Source of the DNA: an uncultured Bacteroidota bacterium
GTDB lineage: Bacteria; Bacteroidota; Bacteroidia; Chitinophagales; Chitinophagaceae
NCBI GenBank assembly: GCA_903882965.1
Contig: CAIRZD010000169.1
Location: forward strand, 1-64,000
DNA length: 64,000 nucleotides
Direction: 5' to 3'
This document shows, piece after piece, positions 39,937 through 47,563 of this stretch (the first letter of the stretch is position 1; each line of letters begins with the position of its first letter). The notes under the pieces are model-generated. The model had not been told where the DNA came from, searched no databases, and was given only the letters and a program-made list of their open reading frames with translations. A program made the translations under genes and the position numbers.

Positions 39937-40434
39937 GTGGCCTTACACTCCTTTATAGAATATCTCAAATATCAATGGAAAGCCAAAGGCCGCCATGGCA
40001 CACACTCTCCGTTTGTATACGATCTCATTGACAATGTATTGCTCGATAAAGATTATATCAGAAAAGAAGACGTTATAAAATGTCCGGCGGTAGCACTGAA
40101 GTACGAAAATCTTATCTGTCGTATAGCAGTCTATTATAACTATAAGGATATTGTACAATTGCCCGGAGCAATTCAAAGCAAAGCAACAGACCTGCTAATA
40201 ATAAATGCGCAGCCTAAAGAATGGGCTGCACTATTCAATGAACATTTACATTGTCTGAAAAATGAAAGCGCTGTAATAATAACAGGTATTCACAAAACAC
40301 CGGCATATAGTACTGCCTGGAAAAAGATCGCTACTCATGATAAAGTGCGCATGAGCATTGATCTGTATGGGATCGGGTTGTTATTTTTTAAAAAAGAATT
40401 TAAAGAAAAGCAACACTTCATCCTGAAGTATTAA
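39937..40434 (+). CDS. Shortened SAM-methyltransferase-family-like protein lacking an obvious SAM motif
   Basis: N-terminal YLKYQWKAKGRHGTHSPFVYDLIDNVL and C-terminal SIDLYGIGLLFFKKEFKEKQHFILKY resemble Bacteroidota class I methyltransferases; no glycine-rich motif I between them. Confidence 0.6.
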   Translation: MALHSFIEYLKYQWKAKGRHGTHSPFVYDLIDNVLLDKDYIRKEDVIKCPAVALKYENLICRIAVYYNYKDIVQLPGAIQSKATDLLIINAQPKEWAALFNEHLHCLKNESAVIITGIHKTPAYSTAWKKIATHDKVRMSIDLYGIGLLFFKKEFKEKQHFILKY

Positions 40435-40613
40435 CCCAGCGGATCTTCCTCCTCAGAAGCCTTACTTGCCTTTGCAAAAAAATTCTCTACAAAGCCGCTG
40501 AACATAGGAGGCACTTTACCCATCAGGTAATCCTTCATAGTTGCTATCACCTTTACAGCTTGCTCGTCTGTAAGGCCTGCATTATCTTTTAGTTGCTGAA
40601 CGAGATCCTCCAT
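40431..40613 (-). CDS. Small conserved hypothetical protein (60 aa)
   Basis: MEDLVQQLKDNAGLTDEQAVKVIATMKDYLMGKVPPMFSGFVENFF; downstream of clpX on the same strand. Confidence 0.7.
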   Translation of the reverse strand: MEDLVQQLKDNAGLTDEQAVKVIATMKDYLMGKVPPMFSGFVENFFAKASKASEEEDPLG

Positions 40614-40615
40614 TT

Positions 40616-40647
40616 AAGTCAAAAGTTTAAAGTCAAAACCTAAAAGT
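40616..40647 (-). repeat. Heptad-based leader repeat, copy D
   Basis: Reverse complement ACTTTTAGGTTTTGACTTTAAACTTTTGACTT; 2 nt before the ATG at 40613. Confidence 0.85.
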
Positions 40648-40723
40648 GTTTTTGTGTATTCGGTTTTACATAACCCTCATTATTTAACAATGTGGGGGAA
40701 GCCCCTTGAGGGGTTTGGGGTTT

Positions 40724-41968
40724 CTATGCTGCTTTCATATGTTCCAGCTTGGCATGCTCTACCATTTGCTGCGCATATTCAAGCGTAAGATGAAAAGTAC
40801 CATCATGCTTTTCAGATGGCATATCAAACATAGCATCCGTAAGGATCATTTCACAAATTGCCCGCAAACCACGTCCGCCAAGTTTGTATTGCAACGCTTT
40901 TCCTACCATATAGTCAAGCGCAGCATCTTCTACAGTCAGTTTTATATTTTCAAACTCAAATAATCTTGTGTACTGCTTTACCAATGCATTCTTAGGCTGT
41001 GTAAGTATCAGTTTCAGCGATGCGGCATCAAGCGGATTAAGATAAGTAACCACCGGCAACCTTCCCAAAAGTTCGGGTATCAACCCAAAGGTGCGCAGGT
41101 CCTGTGCGTTCACATATTGCAGCAGGTTTGCCCTGTCCAGGTCTTTAGTAGCTTTTATTGCATTATAACCTATGGCAGAGGTCTGTATCCTGCGGGCTAT
41201 CATTTTATCAATACCTTCAAAAGCACCTCCGCAAATGAACAGTATGTTTTGGGTATTTACTTTTATCATCTTCTGCTCCGGGTGTTTTCTGCCGCCTTGC
41301 GGTGGTACAAGCACTTCCGATCCTTCAAGCAGTTTCAGCATTGCCTGCTGCACACCTTCGCCACTCACATCCCTTGTTATAGACGGGTTATCGCCCTTGC
41401 GGCCTATTTTATCCAGCTCATCTATATATACAATACCACGCTCGGCTGCAGCAACATCATAATTACTTGCCTGTAGTAGTCTTGATAATATGCTTTCCAC
41501 ATCTTCGCCCACATAACCTGCTTCTGTAAATACCGTAGCATCAACTATAGCAAAAGGTACCTGTAAAAGTCGGGCAATCGTTTTTGCCAGCAACGTCTTG
41601 CCTGTTCCTGTTTCCCCTACCATCATGATGTTCGATTTTTCGATCTCCACATCATCCTGCATCGGCATAGTAAGCCGCTTATAATGGTTATATATAGCTA
41701 CAGACAGCACCTTTTTAGCATCATCCTGTCCTATTACATATTGGTCAAGGAATGCCTTTATTTCGCGTGGCTTGTAATTCGTATGTTTTCTGATATCTGC
41801 CTTCGGCTCTTCTTTCTTTACTTTCTCCCCGGTAGCCTCTGCAAGCAATGAATGGGCGTTCTCTATACATTGGTCACATATATTGCCTTTTATGCCTGTA
41901 AAAAGAATATTCACATCACTTTCTGTACGATCACAAAAAGAACACTTTTTTTCCGGTTGTTTTGCCAT
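40724..41968 (-). CDS. clpX: ATP-dependent Clp protease ATP-binding subunit ClpX
   Basis: Zinc finger [26 protein letters not shown]; Walker [25 protein letters not shown]. Confidence 0.98.
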   Translation of the reverse strand: MAKQPEKKCSFCDRTESDVNILFTGIKGNICDQCIENAHSLLAEATGEKVKKEEPKADIRKHTNYKPREIKAFLDQYVIGQDDAKKVLSVAIYNHYKRLTMPMQDDVEIEKSNIMMVGETGTGKTLLAKTIARLLQVPFAIVDATVFTEAGYVGEDVESILSRLLQASNYDVAAAERGIVYIDELDKIGRKGDNPSITRDVSGEGVQQAMLKLLEGSEVLVPPQGGRKHPEQKMIKVNTQNILFICGGAFEGIDKMIARRIQTSAIGYNAIKATKDLDRANLLQYVNAQDLRTFGLIPELLGRLPVVTYLNPLDAASLKLILTQPKNALVKQYTRLFEFENIKLTVEDAALDYMVGKALQYKLGGRGLRAICEMILTDAMFDMPSEKHDGTFHLTLEYAQQMVEHAKLEHMKAA

Positions 41969-42112
41969 TATGGATTACCTCTGATTATTGAGGCGCAAAG
42001 GTACGGCTTTCCAGCATGCAGCGAACAATTTGCTGATAACGGTACAGCTACAATATCAATAAAAATTTTTTATAATGCGTTCTCCGCATTCATCTTATGG
42101 AGTGATAGATAG

Positions 42113-42724
42113 TTATACAGCTACCTGCTGCATTACAGCTACCACATACTCGGACAGCACCTTTACATTATGATGCTCATACATGGGTATTTCAATAAAT
42201 CCTCCGGGGCCAAGCCGGTATACATTATCACCAATATGGCATTCACATTCTCCTTCCAGCACTAAAAAGCTTTCCCGTTCATTTTCATGAGTTTCATCCG
42301 GCACACCTGTTCTGCCTATCATTAATAGCTGCATTACCCCTCCCGAATTCCTTATTGGTGTTATAACAGGTTCATCAGGTATTTCTTTAGGCATAAGCGG
42401 CATTACAATTTTTTTCCACCTATTGTAGTCCGAATATTTATTGATAAGAGGCAAGTCGTTGAGATCACCTGCTTTTTCTTTATTCAGATTCTCTAATGTA
42501 CCCCAGATTTCTTCTTTTATCTGCGCTCCCGGCCATTTTGCGGCACCTTCAGCAAACTTTTCCAGCGCCTGCTGCATTTGCAATAACTCACTTTTTACCT
42601 CAGGGTATTCCGCACATACCTGCTCCACCTCAAGCCTTTTGGCTGCAGATAGGGTATTAATGCAATAATCGTGTAAAACACCACTATTTATATATTCCTC
42701 TATATCCAAGTTCCTCAATGACAT
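42113..42724 (-). CDS. Cupin-domain protein with anti-sigma-like N-terminus (ChrR/RskA-like)
   Basis: N-term EEYINSGVLHDYCINTLSAAKRLEVEQVCAEYPEVKSEL; C-term cupin HENERESFLVLEGECECHIGDNVYRLGPGGFIEIPMYEHHNV. Confidence 0.75.
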   Translation of the reverse strand: MSLRNLDIEEYINSGVLHDYCINTLSAAKRLEVEQVCAEYPEVKSELLQMQQALEKFAEGAAKWPGAQIKEEIWGTLENLNKEKAGDLNDLPLINKYSDYNRWKKIVMPLMPKEIPDEPVITPIRNSGGVMQLLMIGRTGVPDETHENERESFLVLEGECECHIGDNVYRLGPGGFIEIPMYEHHNVKVLSEYVVAVMQQVAV

Positions 42725-42737
42725 TTGGTGTTCTTAT

Positions 42738-44273
42738 TTATAAATTTACCGCTTTTATTCTTTTTATCGTTTCTTTCTTTCCTATCATTTCTGCAATAAT
42801 AAATACCCCCGGGCCGTATTTACCACCTACCAGCATTATCCGCAAAGGGAGCATCACATCTCCTTTTTTTAATCCGTTAAGTTGTGCAAGTTCATTAAAA
42901 CTGGTTTCAATGGCCTGCTCATTCCATTCAGTCTGTTGTTCAAGGGCTGTTGTCCATGCGCCAAAAAACTGCTTTTTCTGCTCATTCCATTTTTCCTTTA
43001 TCGTGGCCTCATCGATCGTAGCCGGTGTCAAAAAGAAAAAATGCCCCTGTGCCCAAAAGTCGGGCAGCAGTGTACACCTGTCTTTTACCAAACCCACCAC
43101 TTTTTCTAATAATGCCATTTCCAAAACCCCGTTTGCACGTGCCTTTTTCAATCCTTCTTCCATATAAGGCAGGGCAAGCTGAGCCAGCGTTTCATTATTC
43201 GTCTTATGTATATACTGATTATTGAACCATTTGGCTTTCTCAAAGTCAAATTTAGCTCCTCCTTTATGTACTCTTTCTATTGAAAATTTCGAAACAAGCT
43301 CCTCCAGTGAAAATATTTCCTGCTCCGTACCGCTATTCCAGCCCAGCATAGCCAGCATATTTACAAACGCTTGCGGCAAAAAACCCATTTCCCGGAAGCC
43401 GGTTGTGACATCACCTGTTTTAGGATCGGTCCAGTTCATCGCAAATACCGGGAAACCCAGCCTGTCCCCATCCCGCTTACTCAGTTTGCCATTACCATCC
43501 GGCTTTAGTATCAGTGGCAGGTGCGCCCATTGCGGCATATCTGCCTTCCAGCCCAGGTATTCCCAAAGCAATACATGTACCGGTGCGCTCGGCAACCACT
43601 CCTCACCTCTGAAAGCGTGCGTTATTTTCATAAGGTAATCGTCCACTACTACTGCAAGATGGTAAGTAGGCATACCATCTGCTTTCAATAGCACTTTATC
43701 GTCAACAAGAGAACTGTCAAACGATATTTCACCACGTATCATATCTGTGAGTGTTATCGTTTCATGTTCCGGCATTTTTATTCTTACTACATGAGGGGTG
43801 CCGTTAGCTACAAGTTCCGCAACCCTTTCCGGTGCCAGTGTCAGCGAATTGAGCATAAGGCCACGTGTGCGGTGGTCATATTGAGGGTTTGTATTGTGCT
43901 CGGTTTTATGTTCACTGCGCATTTTTTCAAGGTCTTCGGCAGTGTCAAAAGCTATATAGGCATGCCCTGAGTCTATCAGTTGTTCGGCATAATCTGCATA
44001 TAAATGTTTACGCTCGCTTTGGCGGTATGGGGCAAACGGCCCTCCCTTTTCAGGGCTCTCATCGGGTTCCAGTCCACACCATTTCAGGCAGTCCATGATA
44101 TACTGCTCTGCTCCTGCCACAAAGCGGCTTTGGTCAGTATCTTCTATGCGCAATACAAAATCGCCACCTTGTGAGCGGGCAAACAGGTAATTGTATAGCA
44201 CCGTACGTACACCACCCAGGTGCAATCCGCCGGTTGGGCTTGGTGCAAATCTTACACGTACTTTTTTACTCAT
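42738..44273 (-). CDS. gltX: Glutamyl-tRNA synthetase
   Basis: VRFAPSPTGGLHLGGVRTVLYNYLFAR (HIGH-like) and KLSKRDGD (KMSKS-like). Confidence 0.97.
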   Translation of the reverse strand: MSKKVRVRFAPSPTGGLHLGGVRTVLYNYLFARSQGGDFVLRIEDTDQSRFVAGAEQYIMDCLKWCGLEPDESPEKGGPFAPYRQSERKHLYADYAEQLIDSGHAYIAFDTAEDLEKMRSEHKTEHNTNPQYDHRTRGLMLNSLTLAPERVAELVANGTPHVVRIKMPEHETITLTDMIRGEISFDSSLVDDKVLLKADGMPTYHLAVVVDDYLMKITHAFRGEEWLPSAPVHVLLWEYLGWKADMPQWAHLPLILKPDGNGKLSKRDGDRLGFPVFAMNWTDPKTGDVTTGFREMGFLPQAFVNMLAMLGWNSGTEQEIFSLEELVSKFSIERVHKGGAKFDFEKAKWFNNQYIHKTNNETLAQLALPYMEEGLKKARANGVLEMALLEKVVGLVKDRCTLLPDFWAQGHFFFLTPATIDEATIKEKWNEQKKQFFGAWTTALEQQTEWNEQAIETSFNELAQLNGLKKGDVMLPLRIMLVGGKYGPGVFIIAEMIGKKETIKRIKAVNL

Positions 44274-44541
44274 AATAGCCGCAAAGGTACAACATGCCGG
44301 TAGGAGTATGAAAAATACCCAGTTTGACGCATGAACGCATTAAAAACGTGATGCGCTTTATAACTAAGTGTATTTTATGTTTATTATCGCTTTTTTAGAA
44401 ATGGCGTAACATTTTTACTATTGAGTATTTCATAGAATGATTAATTAAGTCTTGATTTTGATTCATGTTTGGCTTGCTTTGGTATTAACAACGGACCGTC
44501 AATTTGTTTAAACCAGTGCTATCCCCCTGCCTAATACATTA

Positions 44542-45480
44542 CTATTTTATAAAACGGTGAATTGCTTTATCTGCGTTATCTTGAAATGTAGTATTTTTCA
44601 AATCAGTATAAAAAGTGCTCTGGTCAACCACGTCCCCTGATAACTTACCCTCTTTACTTGCATAAAAAACGCCACTTTTATATCGATCTTCCGAAATGCC
44701 ATCTACAAAGCGTTTTACACCTACTTCCAATTTATGCACCATTCCTCCCATTAACGGAAATACAATAGGCATCATAAAATATTTCAACATAAAGCGCATT
44801 GGCGGGGGCAAATTATCCGGTGCCGCAGTCCCCGTTGTATTCCCGGGACTCATAACAACAAATTTGAGGTCAGGATATTTTCTTGCCATCGATAACGTCC
44901 ACATCGTCCCTACATATTTAACGTATCCGTATGCTTGCGTTACATCGAACTTATTACCAAAATATGAACCATCAAGAACACCAGCAAACTCATCTACAGA
45001 AGAAGTTCTCATTGCAACCGGCTTCATTCCGAGACTCTTTACTCCCGGTACAGCTTCTGCACTTACAAATAGCACTGCTTTTTTTAACTTATCATGTTTT
45101 ATTAATTCTTCTACTAAAATTACATGGCCTAAAATATTAGTTGCGGCTAATAGATTCATACCGGAAGACGTAATTTGAGCAGCAGTTTTCCCAACCATTC
45201 CACCGGCATTTAAAATTATTGCATCGATAGGTTCCTTTATTTTTTCTACTGCTTTTCTTACAGAATTTGCATCTGAAACATCCCCAATAACTATTTCAAA
45301 AATCCTTTTTCCCGTTTGTTGCTCAAGGTCTTTTTTTGCTGCCTCGGCTCTCGCTTGATTTCTACAGAAAAGGATTATCTTTTTTGTTTCTTTTTTCAAT
45401 GCTAACTGTCGGGCCGCCTCTTTCCCAAGCCCGTTATTTGCTCCGGTTATTAATATGCTTTCGTTCATTTTGTTTTCCAT
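44542..45480 (-). CDS. Short-chain dehydrogenase/reductase
   Basis: SILITGANNGLGKEAARQLA (TGxxxGxG); DAIILNAGGM; YGYVKYVGTMW. Confidence 0.9.
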   Translation of the reverse strand: MENKMNESILITGANNGLGKEAARQLALKKETKKIILFCRNQARAEAAKKDLEQQTGKRIFEIVIGDVSDANSVRKAVEKIKEPIDAIILNAGGMVGKTAAQITSSGMNLLAATNILGHVILVEELIKHDKLKKAVLFVSAEAVPGVKSLGMKPVAMRTSSVDEFAGVLDGSYFGNKFDVTQAYGYVKYVGTMWTLSMARKYPDLKFVVMSPGNTTGTAAPDNLPPPMRFMLKYFMMPIVFPLMGGMVHKLEVGVKRFVDGISEDRYKSGVFYASKEGKLSGDVVDQSTFYTDLKNTTFQDNADKAIHRFIK

Positions 45481-45728
45481 TTTATGTTTATGAATATTTT
45501 TTGAAGCTTGTGCTTGCGCATTTTGATAGCCGACCGTTAAGAGTAGTAATGCACCGATGTAATTATTGTTTTCATAATATGTTTAAGATGTTTTGCCATG
45601 AAAATTTAGGATGAATTGCAACGATTAGCTTATAAGATATATTAAGAAATACCCTTAATGTATATTAGGGAGGTAAAGCGGTTTTGTAACGATGCGTCTT
45701 CATAAAGTGTAGAATCAGGTATTAAAAA

Positions 45729-45742
45729 ACAGGTCGGTCTGT
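45729..45742. promoter_or_regulatory. Putative TetR operator upstream of the SDR gene
   Basis: ACAGGTCGGTCTGT; reverse complement ACAGACCGACCTGT contains CAGACCGNNCTGT. Confidence 0.5.
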
Positions 45743-45763
45743 TTTTTTTAATCGCAAAAAAAT

Positions 45764-46318
45764 TTACAGCAATTTTAGAGCACTTTTATGTGCTGCAACA
45801 ACAGGCCAAGAATCTCCATAGACTTTGCATGACATTATAGCACCATCAAATAACAAATAAAGGCCATCAGCTAAGCTTTCACCACTTTGCAATTCATGGT
45901 CTCCCATCGAATCAGATTTTAATATCTCGGCAAATAAAGCACGAAGCCCATTTTTTTGCTTTCGTATAACATCATAAACGCGAAGATTTTCAACAGGAAT
46001 CTCACCCGCAATATTTAAAAATTGACAGCCATGAAATCCTTTAGAATTGGTATTTAGGGATAAAAATTCAAAAATGGCAGATATTTTTTCCTTTGCCTCT
46101 ACTTTCGTTGATACTACATGCCTAAATCGGCTTATCGTTTGTTCAAACATAAACTCCAAGTATGCTATGAGCAAATCTTCTTTTGACTTGAAGTGCTCAT
46201 ATAAACTTGCCTTTGCCACACCAGCTTCCTCAATGATTTGATTGATACCAGTGGCATTATATCCCTGCTGATAAAACAGCCTGGAAGCAGTATCCAATAT
46301 TTTTTTTCTGGTATCCAT
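45764..46318 (-). CDS. TetR/AcrR family transcriptional regulator
   Basis: RKKILDTASRLFYQQGYNATGINQIIEEAGVAKASLYEHFKSKEDLL HTH. Confidence 0.95.
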   Translation of the reverse strand: MDTRKKILDTASRLFYQQGYNATGINQIIEEAGVAKASLYEHFKSKEDLLIAYLEFMFEQTISRFRHVVSTKVEAKEKISAIFEFLSLNTNSKGFHGCQFLNIAGEIPVENLRVYDVIRKQKNGLRALFAEILKSDSMGDHELQSGESLADGLYLLFDGAIMSCKVYGDSWPVVAAHKSALKLL

Positions 46319-46359
46319 TTTCCTTAATTACAGCAAAGGTATAGGATTATTTTATAAAT

Positions 46360-46372
46360 CAGACCGTTCTGT
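46360..46372. promoter_or_regulatory. Putative TetR operator upstream of the TetR gene
   Basis: CAGACCGTTCTGT, near-palindromic, matching CAGACCGNNCTGT at 45729-45742. Confidence 0.5.
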
Positions 46373-46531
46373 ATGAATTTTTATTGTTTATACTTGTTTG
46401 GCCTTTTAGCCTGCTTTGCAGACGATAGTGAATACATCGAATTACTACAGCGAGCGATCAATGAAAATATGAAGCCCGCAGATATTAAAAAGGCAATAAA
46501 GAAATGGAAAGCTGATCACCACAGGGCATAA
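46373..46531 (+). CDS. Unannotated small ORF (52 aa)
   Basis: My translation: MNFYCLYLFGLLACFADDSEYIELLQRAINENMKPADIKKAIKKWKADHHRA*; followed 9 nt later by a strong bidirectional terminator. Confidence 0.4.
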   Translation: MNFYCLYLFGLLACFADDSEYIELLQRAINENMKPADIKKAIKKWKADHHRA

Positions 46532-46540
46532 GCAAACCAC

Positions 46541-46590
46541 AAATCTCAAAAAAAATGCGGAGTATAGGCTCCGCATTTTTTTGAGATTTT
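46541..46590. terminator. Long bidirectional terminator
   Basis: AAATCTCAAAAAAAATGCGGAGTATAGGCTCCGCATTTTTTTGAGATTTT; stem about 20 bp with A/T tracts. Confidence 0.9.
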
Positions 46591-46599
46591 CACTTGTTT

Positions 46600-47430
46600 T
46601 TAAAAAGGTTCCTTAATCGCACTTTGTGAATTCGGATTAAAGCCTGGAAGCTTAGATGACAAGGTTACACTAACTGCACTTTGCGTATTAACATTAAAAT
46701 CCTTGGTTAACCCCGGTGAAAATTCCACATTTATCATATTGTTTTGGAGATTGGCAACAATTATACCGTACAAGTTTTGGTTAGAATTGCTTGTAATGAA
46801 AATGGTACCGTTTGTTGCCTGCGCATTTTCAAGCATTGCAGCATCTATACCATTTGTTATCCCGTTCATATCTAATAAGATCGCAGCCGCATAAGCCGGT
46901 TGATTTATAACCACATTACTTGTCCATACCGTATTCAGCACTATGGGTTCGTTGATTATCACCTGTACAGGAATTGGCTGCGCCGGAACTGCGATATTGC
47001 CTGTAGGGGGTACGCCAAAAACGCCACTCAGAGATAACGAATTTGTTCCGTTCAGCGGATTTAACCCTACAGCTAGTGATACACCTAAGTAATTATTAAA
47101 AGGCACATTTACCGTACCCAAAACCGGGTTGCTGAATAGATCCCATGTTCCCGATCCTTTCCCTTCAAATGTTTCTTTTGATACCATATTGCCTTCCAGA
47201 TGAGAACCGTAAAAAAACAGGCCACTGCTTGTAATAGATCCCTTATCCCATTTTATCAAAGTTCCGGCAGGTGGCAGTAGTGTCCTTAATTGGTAAGTTA
47301 CATTAGCCGAACCATTTGTTGCAGCAGCGGTACCGGTTAAGCCACTTTCAAGGCTGTTTTCCTTATTACATCCCGTAATTAAGGCCGCACTTATTATGCC
47401 TGCTGCTATCATATATTTTATCGTTTTCAT
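46600..47430 (-). CDS. Putative lipoprotein, paralogue of 50576..51334
   Basis: Lipobox-like AALITGCNKENS; shares IAVPxxPIPVQVIIxxPxxLNTxWxSN and NLYxIIxxNLQxNxxxVxF with the downstream gene. Confidence 0.75.
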   Translation of the reverse strand: MKTIKYMIAAGIISAALITGCNKENSLESGLTGTAAATNGSANVTYQLRTLLPPAGTLIKWDKGSITSSGLFFYGSHLEGNMVSKETFEGKGSGTWDLFSNPVLGTVNVPFNNYLGVSLAVGLNPLNGTNSLSLSGVFGVPPTGNIAVPAQPIPVQVIINEPIVLNTVWTSNVVINQPAYAAAILLDMNGITNGIDAAMLENAQATNGTIFITSNSNQNLYGIIVANLQNNMINVEFSPGLTKDFNVNTQSAVSVTLSSKLPGFNPNSQSAIKEPF

Positions 47431-47563
47431 GATCTGTCTTTTTAAAGGTTAACTTATTTCTGAATTATTCATCTTCCGCATTAGCTTTGCTGATAATGAT
47501 TAAAAATTGATGCCTTCCTGTGTCAACGGATTGCTAAAATTGTATTGCTTTTCTCAGAAAAAA

